Source: JAFGBM01 sp964610155 (lineage in GTDB: Bacteria > Actinomycetota > Actinomycetes > Actinomycetales > Demequinaceae). From it: a DNA stretch of 64,000 nucleotides. The notes below the pieces were generated by a model. It made no database searches, was not told where the DNA came from, and was given only the letters and a program-made list of their open reading frames with translations. Below, piece after piece: positions 34,920 to 43,325 of the stretch. Position 1 is the first letter of the stretch, and every line of letters begins with the position of its first letter. The stretch is taken from contig CAZSUY010000005.1 in the NCBI GenBank assembly GCA_964610155.1, positions 60,764-124,763 of the forward strand, in the 5' to 3' direction. Both the position numbers and the translations under genes were made by a program.

Positions 34920-37090
34920 TGGCGCAACGCGGATTCCTCCGCACCGAAGTAGAGGCGCATCGAGTGAGGGGTTAGGGGAACGGTCTGACCGGGCCTGACC
35001 TTTTCGGCCCTGCGTGCCCATCGCGCCCCTTTCGACTCGGGGGAATCCCAGGCAGAATCCCAGACGAGGAGCCAGGGGGGGCCCTCGTCGGCCGGGATGA
35101 CGACGGTTACCGTATCGGGATCACCGTTGATGACGATGAGAGCGTCGGGCCCTTCCTTCAGGGAACGCATCATCTGGAGGATCCGGACGGAGGGATCGTG
35201 CCACCACTCGTGCGTTGCGGGGAGTCCCGCCTGGTCGAACCAGGCGAGGTCATCGCGACGATCCTCCACGTCGTCTGAGCCAACGTAGAAGGAGGACGGT
35301 TGCAGAACCGGATTCTCCCGGCGGAGGGTGAGGAGATACTTCGTCGTGGCACGCAGTTCCTCTTGCCACAGGGCGGTGTGCCAATCGAGCCAGGAGGTCT
35401 CGTTGTCGTGGCAATAGGCATTGTTGTTCCCGCGCTGAGTCCGGCCGCATTCGTCTCCGGCGCAGATCATGGGGACGCCCGCCGATAGGAGAAGTGTTCC
35501 CAGGAGGTTTCGCTGGGATCGATGTCGTGCCGCAAGAATGGCCGGGTCATTCGTCGGCCCCTCGACTCCGTGATTCCATGAGCGATTGTTCGTGGTGCCG
35601 TCCCTGTTGTCCTCGCCGTTTTGTTCGTTGTGTTTGTGGTCGTAGGCGGTCAGGTCGTGAAGAGTGAATCCATCGTGACAGGCAACGAAGTTGATGGAAG
35701 CCGAAGGCCCGCGCGCAAGTCGGGGGTCATCACTGCCGAAGACATCGGATGACCCGGAGAGGCGAAAGGCAAGGTCCCCTACCCCTTGGACGTCCCCCCG
35801 GCGGCGCAAGTATCTGGGATTCGAGAGCCAGAAGCCCCGGATGGTATTCCGGAAGTGGTCATTCCACTCCGCCATGGGTGCTGGAAATTCCCCCGTCTGC
35901 CATCCATCCGGCGCGATGTCCCAGGGCTCGGCGATGAGTTTGGCCGCACCGATGATGGGATCGATGGTGACCCCAACGAGGAAGGGGTGGATGCGGTCGA
36001 AGCCCCGCCCAGTGCGACCGAGTGTTGCCGCGAGATCGAACCGGAAGCCATCGACTCCGACGTCGGTCAGCCAGTACCGAAGGGAATCGAGCGTCATCTG
36101 AACAACCCGGGGTTCGATGAAATCGAGGGAACCTCCCGTGCCGGTGGTGTCCTCGAGTTGCCCGGGTTGATCGGGGAGGTGGCGGTAGTACCCGCGGTTG
36201 TCTAGCCCGCGCCAGGAGACCTGCGTTCCGTCATAGTTTCCCTCGCAGGTGTGGTTGTAGACCACGTCGAGGATGACCTCCAGGCCCGCGCGGTGGAGGC
36301 GGTCGATGGCATTTCGTAGTTCGTCGAGCACGGCACGCGGGTCTCCCTCTCGGGATTCCCTGGTCGCGTATGCCTCATGGGGGGCGAAGAAGCCGAGCGG
36401 ATTGTAGCCCCAGTAGTTCGTGAGGCCCTGGCGTTCGAGCCATGGTTCGGTGGCATGGGCGTGGATGGGGAGGAGCTCGATGGTGGTGACGCCAAGTTCG
36501 GTTAGGTAGCGAATCACCGCATCGTGTCCGAGGGCCGCGTATGTTCCCCTCAGGGCCTTCGGAACGCCTGGCATCAGCGAGGTCAGACCCTTGACATGGG
36601 TCTCGTAGATGACCGTGTTCTCCCAGGGGATTCGTGGTCGAGGTGCCAGCGGCCAATGCCGAGCCGGAGCCAGGAGGACCCCTCGAGGCACGAAGGGGGC
36701 GGAGTCCCGCTCGTCGTCGGTCGAGCGAAGCACCTCGAAATCCTCCGTGGTTGCGTTGACCAGGTGGCCTACGATTCTGCGGGCATACGGGTCGAGGAGG
36801 AGTTTCGCGTGGTTGTACCGATGTCCCGAGTACGGTTCCCAACGACCGTCGGCACGGAGTCCGTACCGTTGGCCGGCCTTGATCCCGGGCACGAATCCAT
36901 GCCAGAGACCCGACTCGGGTCCCCTCAAGGGAATCTTGGTCTCCACGTCCTTCTCATCGAACAGGCACAGATCGATCCCATTGGCATGAGGAGCCCAGAC
37001 CGAGATGGCCGCACCGTTGTCGATGAGGTGGAACCCTAGCCGGTAGGGAGCCGGGTTCGGCGCGGTGTCCGCGGTGTCCACGGTGTCCAT
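34916..37090 (-). CDS. glgX: Glycogen debranching enzyme (isoamylase type)
   Basis: A 724-residue GH13_11 enzyme hydrolysing alpha-1,6 branches, best on limit dextrins left by phosphorylase. The CBM48 domain starts near residue 15 (ISVWAPHANGIDLCLF); the barrel has WGYNPLGFFAPHEAYA, DVVYNHTCEG, GVDGFRFDLA (nucleophile, about 350), LIAEPWDI and FVACHDGFTLHDL. The N-terminus has a DTVDTADTA repeat. The ATG is 9 nt after TACTAT on the minus strand with no Shine-Dalgarno. GlgP and GlgX together would degrade the polymer made by GlgE and GlgB. Confidence 0.95.
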   Translation of the reverse strand: MDTVDTADTAPNPAPYRLGFHLIDNGAAISVWAPHANGIDLCLFDEKDVETKIPLRGPESGLWHGFVPGIKAGQRYGLRADGRWEPYSGHRYNHAKLLLDPYARRIVGHLVNATTEDFEVLRSTDDERDSAPFVPRGVLLAPARHWPLAPRPRIPWENTVIYETHVKGLTSLMPGVPKALRGTYAALGHDAVIRYLTELGVTTIELLPIHAHATEPWLERQGLTNYWGYNPLGFFAPHEAYATRESREGDPRAVLDELRNAIDRLHRAGLEVILDVVYNHTCEGNYDGTQVSWRGLDNRGYYRHLPDQPGQLEDTTGTGGSLDFIEPRVVQMTLDSLRYWLTDVGVDGFRFDLAATLGRTGRGFDRIHPFLVGVTIDPIIGAAKLIAEPWDIAPDGWQTGEFPAPMAEWNDHFRNTIRGFWLSNPRYLRRRGDVQGVGDLAFRLSGSSDVFGSDDPRLARGPSASINFVACHDGFTLHDLTAYDHKHNEQNGEDNRDGTTNNRSWNHGVEGPTNDPAILAARHRSQRNLLGTLLLSAGVPMICAGDECGRTQRGNNNAYCHDNETSWLDWHTALWQEELRATTKYLLTLRRENPVLQPSSFYVGSDDVEDRRDDLAWFDQAGLPATHEWWHDPSVRILQMMRSLKEGPDALIVINGDPDTVTVVIPADEGPPWLLVWDSAWDSPESKGARWARRAEKVRPGQTVPLTPHSMRLYFGAEESALRH

Positions 37091-37154
37091 TCTGCCGGAA
37101 TAGTACGCGGCACCGGGAGGACTGGCCAGGGATCGGGTGGGTTTGTGGCGTCAG

Positions 37155-37191
37155 TACAGTGGACGGCATGCGAATCCCGACTGCCCGATGA
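37155..37191 (+). CDS. Seven-codon leaderless ORF overlapping mnmA start
   Basis: A -10-like TACAGT (37155-37160) ends 7 nt before ATG 37168. That ATG opens MRIPTAR and a TGA whose first bases belong to the mnmA ATG (ATGA at 37188-37191). mnmA has no Shine-Dalgarno, so reinitiation after this micro-ORF could be how it is translated. The ORF itself is 37168-37191; the span given includes the promoter element. Confidence 0.4.
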
Positions 37192-38291
37192 AGGTCCTTG
37201 CAGCCCTCTCCGGTGGGGTGGACTCCGCCGTAGCTACCGCGCGTGCTGTGGATGCCGGGCACGACGTCACCGGCATCCAGATGGTGCTCAGTCACGATCA
37301 CGAGAGGGTCCGCGCGGGGATTCCGGGTTGCTGTTCGTTCGAGGATTCCGGGGAGGCTCGTCGGGTGGCCGAAGCCATCGGAATCCCCTTCGAAGTCTGG
37401 GATTTGTCGGAGGAGTTCGAGGATGAGGTGATCGCATATTTCCTCTCCGAGTACGCCGCCGGGCGCACCCCGAACCCCTGCGTGAGGTGTAACCAGTGCA
37501 TCAAGTTCGGGGTGCTGTGTGAGCGGGCGGAGGCTCTTGGCTTCGAAGCCGTCTCGACGGGACACTATGCAAGGGTTATTCACCGCATCGATGGGGGGAA
37601 GCGGAGCTTCGAACTTCATCGGGCGGTCGATGTCGACAAGGACCAGTCCTACGTGCTGGCCGCCCTCGGGCGTGGGCGCCTCGAGCGGGTGCTGTTCCCC
37701 CTGGGGGAGGTGGCCTCCAAGAATGAGGTCCGCAAGGAGGCCGCCGCGCGGGGGTTTGAGGTTTCGGCCAAACCCGACTCCTACGACGTCTGTTTCATTC
37801 GCGATGGAGATGTGGCGGGGTTCCTGAGAAGAAGGCTGGGAGACGTGCCCGGCGACATCGTCGACGAAGAGGGCGTCGTCGTCGGTGAGCATCGGGGGGC
37901 GTATGCGTTCACCGTGGGACAGCGGAAGGGGTTGAGGCTGCCGCGGCCTGCCGCGGACGGCGAGCCCCGATACGTGACCGAGGTACGGATGGCGACGAAC
38001 ACCGTGGTCGTTGGCCCGGAGGGACGGCTCTCCGTTTCAACGCTTCACGGAACCGATGTCGTCTGGCTTGCGGAGGATATAACTACTTCGGGCGACCGGG
38101 GAACGGGGTTCGTTCCCTGCCTCCTGCAGGTGAGGGCCCACGGCGTGCCTGCGCCCGCGCGCGTGGCAGTAGAGGGGAGCCGGATGCTGGTGGAACTCGA
38201 TGAGCCGATGCGGGGTGTGGCGGTCGGTCAGAGCCTCGTCGTCTATGACGGGACGAGGGTGCTCGGCCAGGCGACGGCTGAAAGGTCCTAG
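37188..38291 (+). CDS. mnmA: tRNA-specific 2-thiouridylase
   Basis: A 367-residue enzyme that thiolates U34 of Lys, Glu and Gln tRNAs. The PP-loop is AALSGGVDSAV at the N-terminus; the two catalytic Cys are Cys101 (VRCNQCIKF) and Cys202 (SYDVCFIRDGD); VDKDQSYVL and GQRKGL are also conserved. The start is ATG 37188 because the family begins MKVLxALSGGVDS, although the open frame extends upstream through the promoter. It is divergent from glgX and converges on the REC-EAL gene. Confidence 0.95.
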   Translation: MKVLAALSGGVDSAVATARAVDAGHDVTGIQMVLSHDHERVRAGIPGCCSFEDSGEARRVAEAIGIPFEVWDLSEEFEDEVIAYFLSEYAAGRTPNPCVRCNQCIKFGVLCERAEALGFEAVSTGHYARVIHRIDGGKRSFELHRAVDVDKDQSYVLAALGRGRLERVLFPLGEVASKNEVRKEAAARGFEVSAKPDSYDVCFIRDGDVAGFLRRRLGDVPGDIVDEEGVVVGEHRGAYAFTVGQRKGLRLPRPAADGEPRYVTEVRMATNTVVVGPEGRLSVSTLHGTDVVWLAEDITTSGDRGTGFVPCLLQVRAHGVPAPARVAVEGSRMLVELDEPMRGVAVGQSLVVYDGTRVLGQATAERS

Positions 38292-38326
38292 GTATCGGTA
38301 TCGAAACGTCGAGGCGGAGAGATGGC

Positions 38327-39532
38327 CTAGACGGATGCTGTTCGCAGCCATTCGTCGAGGTCGTCGGGGAACATCGGGTGCCCGATGTGGTATCCCTGCG
38401 CATAGTCGCAACCGAACTTCTTGAGGCTCGCAAGTGCCTCGGCGTCCTCAACGCCCTCTGCCGCTGTCTTGAGGCCGAGCGCGTGTCCCAGGTCGATGAT
38501 CGAGCGGACGACGATGATGGATTCCTCGGACTTGTCAGTGGTGGCGACAAACGAGCGGTCGATCTTGATCTCGCTGAAGGGCAGTTTGGCGAGTTCGAGC
38601 ATCGATGAATAGCCGGTTCCGAAGTCATCGATGGAGAGCTCGAATCCCTGGAGCCTCAGTCTGGTGAGGAGCTGCAGGGAAAGCACGGGGTCATCCATCG
38701 CTCCGGTTTCAGTGACTTCGACAATCACCTGATCGGGGGGGACCCCGGCCTTACGACAGGCCAGCTGAAGCCGCTCGTCGAGGGAGGGATCGGAGAGTTC
38801 GGTGGCCGAGACATTGATGGCAATGCGCTTGCCCTTGCGGTGGTGGTGGCCCCCGAACCAGTTGAGCGCCTGGCGCAATACCGTATCGGTTAGCAGGCTG
38901 ACCAGTCCTCCCCGTTCGGCCATCGGGACGAAGGAATCCGGGGGGATGTTTCCCTTTTCGGGGTGCGCCCATCGGGCCAGCGCCTCATAGCCCACGACCC
39001 GACCGTCGGAGCAGTCGACCTTCGGCTGGAAGGCCACGGTGATGGCGCTGCCGGAAATTCCGTCGCGAAAGGCCTCCTCGAACTCCGAGCCTTCCCACGG
39101 CCGCTCGGAGGCGGGGGCGGTGGACTCTTCCCCTACCCGTTCGGCGTGTTGCTTCAGTAGTTCCAGGAGTTGGGCGCGCCGGTAGGGCTTGGCGAGCAAG
39201 CCTGCGAACTTGAGGCCGGTGACATCGGCGAAGCGACGGGCGGCATCCAGAACCCGGTGTTCCTGGCCGCTCGCGATGATGACGGTCACTTCGCAGCCGA
39301 AGGAGGAGAGCCTTCTCAAGATCTCCAGCCCGTCGGTTCGGTCCATGACGAGGTCGACGATAACGAAGGTTGGGTGCCAGGACAGGCAGATTTCCATGAA
39401 CTCATCCGCATCGTCGGTCAGGCGTCCCTCGTGTCCACCGGCCGCAAGATGGGCGAGGGTTATCTTCCCGACCAGCGGGTCGTCTTCGATGATGAGCACA
39501 CGCTCGGGAGTCGTGGCCGCCCGTATGTTCAT
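38327..39532 (-). CDS. Response regulator with REC and EAL (c-di-GMP phosphodiesterase) domains
   Basis: A 401-residue protein. The receiver domain (about 10-130) has acidic residues IIEDD and the phospho-acceptor Asp in FVIVDLVMD. The EAL domain (about 150-400) keeps the residues needed for c-di-GMP hydrolysis: YEALARW, NVSATEL, EVTETG, SIDDFGTGYSS, EIKIDRSF, AEGVED and the final QGYHIGHPM. It is therefore probably an active phosphodiesterase. GGAGG precedes the ATG, which overlaps the stop of the upstream histidine kinase (ATGA), implying that this kinase phosphorylates it. No GGDEF gene is in the window. Confidence 0.92.
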   Translation of the reverse strand: MNIRAATTPERVLIIEDDPLVGKITLAHLAAGGHEGRLTDDADEFMEICLSWHPTFVIVDLVMDRTDGLEILRRLSSFGCEVTVIIASGQEHRVLDAARRFADVTGLKFAGLLAKPYRRAQLLELLKQHAERVGEESTAPASERPWEGSEFEEAFRDGISGSAITVAFQPKVDCSDGRVVGYEALARWAHPEKGNIPPDSFVPMAERGGLVSLLTDTVLRQALNWFGGHHHRKGKRIAINVSATELSDPSLDERLQLACRKAGVPPDQVIVEVTETGAMDDPVLSLQLLTRLRLQGFELSIDDFGTGYSSMLELAKLPFSEIKIDRSFVATTDKSEESIIVVRSIIDLGHALGLKTAAEGVEDAEALASLKKFGCDYAQGYHIGHPMFPDDLDEWLRTASV

Positions 39533-41556
39533 GTCGCCTCCGTACGAGGAGCCGAAATGAGTTGTTGAACCCTCTCTAACAGTTGTTTGCCTGAGTAGGG
39601 TTTGGAAAGAAGAACCACTTCCGGATCGAGCTGTCCATCGTGCATGAGGATGTCTGCCGTGTATCCCGAGGCGTACAGGACCAGCGTGCCGGGCATGCGT
39701 GTCACGACCTCCGCGGCCAGTTCCCGGCCCGTCATGCCACCGGGCAAGATGACATCGGTGAAGAGCAGATCGAGGTGATTGATTCCCTTGAGCAACTCGA
39801 GTGCCTCCGGTCCCGAAGCGGCTGCCGTCACTTGGTATCCGTATGCGGACAACTGGTCCGTCGCGAAGGTTCGAACAAACTCGTCGTCCTCGACCAGCAG
39901 GATGTGGCCGGTGCAGCGTGTCGGGGGACCTTCTCCGGTCGGGTTCTCAGCCTCTCTCGAGGCATCCTCAGGCGCCACCGGCAGGTAGAGGCGAAAGGTC
40001 GTGCCGCGCCCCGATTCGGAGTACACCGCAACGTGACCACCGGACTGCTTGACGAATCCCCAGACCATGGACAGGCCGAGCCCCGAACCTTGCCCGAGGG
40101 GTTTGGTTGTGAAGAACGGGTCGAACAACCGTTCTAGATGCTCGGGGGCGATGCCCTCTCCGGTATCTCCAATGGAAACGAGAACGTATGTCCCCGGTTG
40201 CGCCTCGCTGTGGGTAGCCGCGTAATCCTCATCGAGTTCGGTCACGCTGGTCTCGATCTCGAGGATCCCGCCCTCGGGCATGGCGTCGCGGGCATTGATG
40301 GCGAGGTTGAGGAGGGCGTTTTCGAACTGGCCGGGGTCGACGTGGGCCGCAGGAAGGCCGGTGGCCAAGACCGAGGCTACCTCGATACCTTCCCCCAGTG
40401 TTCGCTTGAGAAAGGGAACGAGGTCGGTTACCTGCTTGCTGATGTCGATCGCCTCTGGTGCCAAAGGCTGCTTCCTCGCAAAGGCGAGCAGGTGGTGGGT
40501 GAGTTCGGCCGCCCGTGTCGCTGCCTGGGAGATGAGGTCGACCATTCCTCGCCCGGCTGGGCTCAGGCGGGACTCCAACGCCAGGGACTCTGCGGCACCG
40601 AAGACGACAGTGAGGAGGTTGTTGAAGTCATGGGCGATTCCCCCAGTGAGTTGCCCGATGGCCTCCAGTCGCTGAGCGCGGTTGAGCTGTTTCGAGAGAG
40701 TCTTCACATGGGTGATGTCCTGTATAGAGGCGGTGACGCCGTTTGGCGTGGGGCTAAGGGAGATATCGAGCCAGGCCTTGAGGGGTTCAGAGAATACCTG
40801 CCTCCGATCCGACTGCCCGGTTTCGAGGACCCGCTGGATTACTTCTATACCGCCGGTGGCCCGGATCTGGGGGAGAACCTCCCACGCGACCTTGCCGAGG
40901 GCCTCCTCGGCAGTCACGTGCATGAGGGCTAGGGCGTGGCTATTGAGATAGACGAAGCGGAACTCCCTATCGAGGGTGTACACGGCGTGCCCGAGGCTCT
41001 CAAGGATCGCCTCCCGTTCGACCGCGAGCGTGCCCGCCTGTTCCTCAAGCATGTGCAAATCATGGATGTCGATGGCGCTGCCCCACCGCCGAAAAATGGT
41101 CCCATCGTCGTCGAATTCCGGCTCGGATCGCACCTTATGCCACCGGTACTCCCCGTCCCAGCGACAGAGGCGGACGTGGATTTCGTAAGGATCGCCGGTC
41201 GCGACCGTGCGTCGCCGTTGGTCGATGGCGACGGTGAGGTCGTCGGGGTGGAGCACCGAGGTCCACCCGTCGTTCAGGAGCGTTTCCGGATCGCGTCCAG
41301 AGTATTCGACTAGGGCATTGTTGAAGTAGTCGACCGTACCTTCTGGGGTCGCTGTCCAGACGATGAAGGGCAGGGCCCCGGCCAACTGCGTGAAACGCTC
41401 GTGACGATCCGTCTTCGGCTTGATGACCTTCTCAGGGGACTTCCTGGGAGTGCTTGCGGTGGCCTTCCCCTTCGCAGGCGCGCCCGGCTTCCTGGGCGCC
41501 GGGGACGATGCCCGCGCCTTGGCCCGGTCCACACCATCCTTGGGTGGAGGTCCCAT
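39529..41556 (-). CDS. Hybrid histidine kinase (PAS-PAS-HisKA-HATPase-REC), copy 1
   Basis: A 675-residue soluble sensor with no membrane helix. A Lys/Pro/Ala-rich N-terminal tail (1-50) precedes two PAS domains (about 55-165 and 180-285), the HisKA helix with His in IAHDFNNLLTVV (about 309), the ATPase domain (N-box NLAINARDAM, G1 DTGEGIA, G2 GSGLGLSMV) and a C-terminal receiver with Asp in LLFTDVILPGG (about 603). Output is likely via phosphotransfer to the REC-EAL partner overlapping it by 4 nt. TAGACT lies 6 nt before the ATG (leaderless). It is paralogous to the kinase at 44515-46539. Confidence 0.92.
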   Translation of the reverse strand: MGPPPKDGVDRAKARASSPAPRKPGAPAKGKATASTPRKSPEKVIKPKTDRHERFTQLAGALPFIVWTATPEGTVDYFNNALVEYSGRDPETLLNDGWTSVLHPDDLTVAIDQRRRTVATGDPYEIHVRLCRWDGEYRWHKVRSEPEFDDDGTIFRRWGSAIDIHDLHMLEEQAGTLAVEREAILESLGHAVYTLDREFRFVYLNSHALALMHVTAEEALGKVAWEVLPQIRATGGIEVIQRVLETGQSDRRQVFSEPLKAWLDISLSPTPNGVTASIQDITHVKTLSKQLNRAQRLEAIGQLTGGIAHDFNNLLTVVFGAAESLALESRLSPAGRGMVDLISQAATRAAELTHHLLAFARKQPLAPEAIDISKQVTDLVPFLKRTLGEGIEVASVLATGLPAAHVDPGQFENALLNLAINARDAMPEGGILEIETSVTELDEDYAATHSEAQPGTYVLVSIGDTGEGIAPEHLERLFDPFFTTKPLGQGSGLGLSMVWGFVKQSGGHVAVYSESGRGTTFRLYLPVAPEDASREAENPTGEGPPTRCTGHILLVEDDEFVRTFATDQLSAYGYQVTAAASGPEALELLKGINHLDLLFTDVILPGGMTGRELAAEVVTRMPGTLVLYASGYTADILMHDGQLDPEVVLLSKPYSGKQLLERVQQLISAPRTEAT

Positions 41557-41568
41557 TTGACCAGTCTA
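41557..41568 (-). promoter_or_regulatory. Leaderless promoter of histidine kinase copy 1
   Basis: TAGACT on the minus strand (41568-41563) ends 6 nt before the ATG at 41556. The same arrangement, TAAACT plus 6 nt, stands before the paralogous kinase, so the promoter was duplicated together with the gene. Confidence 0.55.
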
Positions 41569-41637
41569 GGATGGTCGAGGAAATCACGCAGATTGAGGCG
41601 GTGAGGAATTCGTCACAACGTCCGCTGAGGTCCTGAC

Positions 41638-42390
41638 CTAGGCGGAGAGTCCGCGGTTGACGTCCTCGAGTTCGGCGATGAGGGAGGCGCATCGCTGGCA
41701 GGTCGCAAGGTGGGCCTTCACCTTTGCGCGGTCGCGCTTGGCCAGATCCCCCCGAACGTATGCGGAGAGACTGTCAAACACGGTAATGCAGGCAACACCT
41801 TCCGTCGTGGCGAGGTGATGCTGAAGGTAGGCCACTCGGAGCGCGGATCGGGCACGGTAGGCGAGGGCGGCGGCTCCGTTGGCGGAGAGCCCGAGGAGTG
41901 GGGCGACCTCGGCCGGGGTCCGCTTTTCGATCTCCGTGTACCACAGGATGGACTGCCATCGTTCGGGTAGGGATCGGTATGCCACGACGACGACGGAGTG
42001 CTCGAAATCGGCAAGGGACTGCTCGTCGCTCGAGGGGGAGTAGCCGACTGCTTCATCGTGGATGGTCATGTCTTCATCGGGTCGGATCTGCTTGTCCCGG
42101 CGGATGAACTCGAGGCCGGTGCGGCGCACAACCGTGAAAAGATAGGCGCGGAAGCTGCTATCCGGACCCCCGCCCTCCTGGAGCACCCTGAAGACGCGGA
42201 TAAAGGATTCGGAGACGATGTCGTCGATGTCGTTCGGTACCAGGGAGTACCTGGCAGCCACTCGATGGGCCGCGCCTTCGTGACGCTCGTAGAGTGTCCC
42301 GAAGGCTGCCGTCTCGCCGGCGCGTACGGCCGAGATCAGTTCTGCATCGCTGGACTCCATTGTCCAGAGGCTGATCGTTTTCTCATTCAT
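41638..42390 (-). CDS. ECF sigma factor with C-terminal zinc-finger-like motif
   Basis: A 250-residue sigma-70 family protein. Region 2 (about 22-95; YSLVPNDIDDIVSESFIRVF) and region 4 (about 135-190; LPERWQSILWYTEIEKRTPAEVAPLLGLS) are clear. A C-terminal extension ends in HLATCQRCASLIAEL, an HxxxCxxC motif like that of zinc-binding anti-sigma domains, here fused to the sigma factor itself. ATG 42390 is chosen because GGAGGAG lies 3-4 nt upstream; an in-frame GTG at 42402 is part of that region. It is 82 bp upstream of the hybrid kinase in the same direction. Confidence 0.88.
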   Translation of the reverse strand: MNEKTISLWTMESSDAELISAVRAGETAAFGTLYERHEGAAHRVAARYSLVPNDIDDIVSESFIRVFRVLQEGGGPDSSFRAYLFTVVRRTGLEFIRRDKQIRPDEDMTIHDEAVGYSPSSDEQSLADFEHSVVVVAYRSLPERWQSILWYTEIEKRTPAEVAPLLGLSANGAAALAYRARSALRVAYLQHHLATTEGVACITVFDSLSAYVRGDLAKRDRAKVKAHLATCQRCASLIAELEDVNRGLSA

Positions 42391-42569
42391 GATCTCCTCC
42401 ACTTCGTTGTGGATTCTTCAATTCCATGATCACTACTCACTATGACGCGCACAAGCCACGGGGAGTACAGTCCGTCACAACCTCAGTTGAGAGGAGACAC
42501 AGCCCACATTCGAGCGATGCGGGAAATGCGATGAATAGTCGAAATGTGCCAATACGTGGAGGGGAGGGA
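42391..42569. other. Intergenic region between ABC permease and sigma gene
   Basis: 179 bp upstream of the sigma factor. It must contain that gene's promoter on the minus strand. GTTGTGACG occurs here (42481-42473) and again before the kinase (41619-41611) on the same strand, but no shared second element at a fixed distance is visible. No gene is supported. Confidence 0.4.
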
Positions 42570-43325
42570 CTACGCCTCGCGGCGGCGTGCTCCCTTGGCC
42601 GCGAGCCCCAGCAGTAATGGCATAGCGAGGAGGGTCACAATGGCTGGGCCCAGGTAGTCGCCCACCGAGCCCTCGCCGACCAGGTCGGCAAGCGCGGCTC
42701 CGAGGCGCGTCGGCAACCAGCGGTCGATGACATCGGCGATCCCGAGGATCGGCAGCGTCACGAGGACGATCAGCGAAACCATGACTGTGGCGAGCATGCT
42801 CCGCACCCACTGTGCGACGGCGGCGACCACGGCCACGACAAAGGCGAAGAACAGCACCCCAAGCGTGGTTCCGGCGAACATCGCGCCCACATCAAGAGGG
42901 CCAAGGAGCACCGCCGTCTCGTACCATGCGGCCACGACCCCAAGGACGAAGGCCACGGTGATGGCTACGGACGGGACGACGAGGCGAGGGACAAGGATGC
43001 GCCAGACGCTCGGAACCCTCGTGCGAAGGAACACGCCCATCTCGGGGATGGAGTCGAAGGCGAGCGCCCCGGCCGCCACGATTACGGCAACGAGGGTGCC
43101 CACCTGGACGGCATTGTTGATGTATTGGATGATTCCATCGGCTGGAACGGGGTCGGGGAATTCGATGGTTATCCCGGCCGTCTCTCCCCCGGCGAGATCT
43201 AGCAGTTGTTCCATATAGCGCGCGGCCAAGGGACCCATGAGGCCGAAGACCACGAATACCCCGCCGAGAATGAGCCATCGGCTGGTTCGCCTAAGGCGAA
43301 GGAACTCCAGTGTCCAGAGGCTCAT
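42570..43325 (-). CDS. ABC transporter permease (ABC-2 type)
   Basis: A 251-residue membrane protein with about six helices and a non-helical loop (about 45-65, GGETAGITIEFPDPVPADG) after the first. It is the permease of an ABC-2 exporter whose ATPase is encoded directly upstream; ATG 43325 overlaps the ATPase stop (ATGA). The substrate cannot be assigned. Confidence 0.82.
   Translation of the reverse strand: MSLWTLEFLRLRRTSRWLILGGVFVVFGLMGPLAARYMEQLLDLAGGETAGITIEFPDPVPADGIIQYINNAVQVGTLVAVIVAAGALAFDSIPEMGVFLRTRVPSVWRILVPRLVVPSVAITVAFVLGVVAAWYETAVLLGPLDVGAMFAGTTLGVLFFAFVVAVVAAVAQWVRSMLATVMVSLIVLVTLPILGIADVIDRWLPTRLGAALADLVGEGSVGDYLGPAIVTLLAMPLLLGLAAKGARRREA

Noticed and set aside
41611..42481. 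Shared GTTGTGACG before the sigma factor and kinase 1 as an ECF-specific promoter
   Set aside because: No second conserved element at a constant distance was found, and the corresponding site before kinase 2 is not conserved in orientation.
42426..42617. A 63-codon plus-strand frame in the sigma/permease intergenic region
   Set aside because: It overlaps the permease 3' end, has no ribosome-binding site and no protein-like features.
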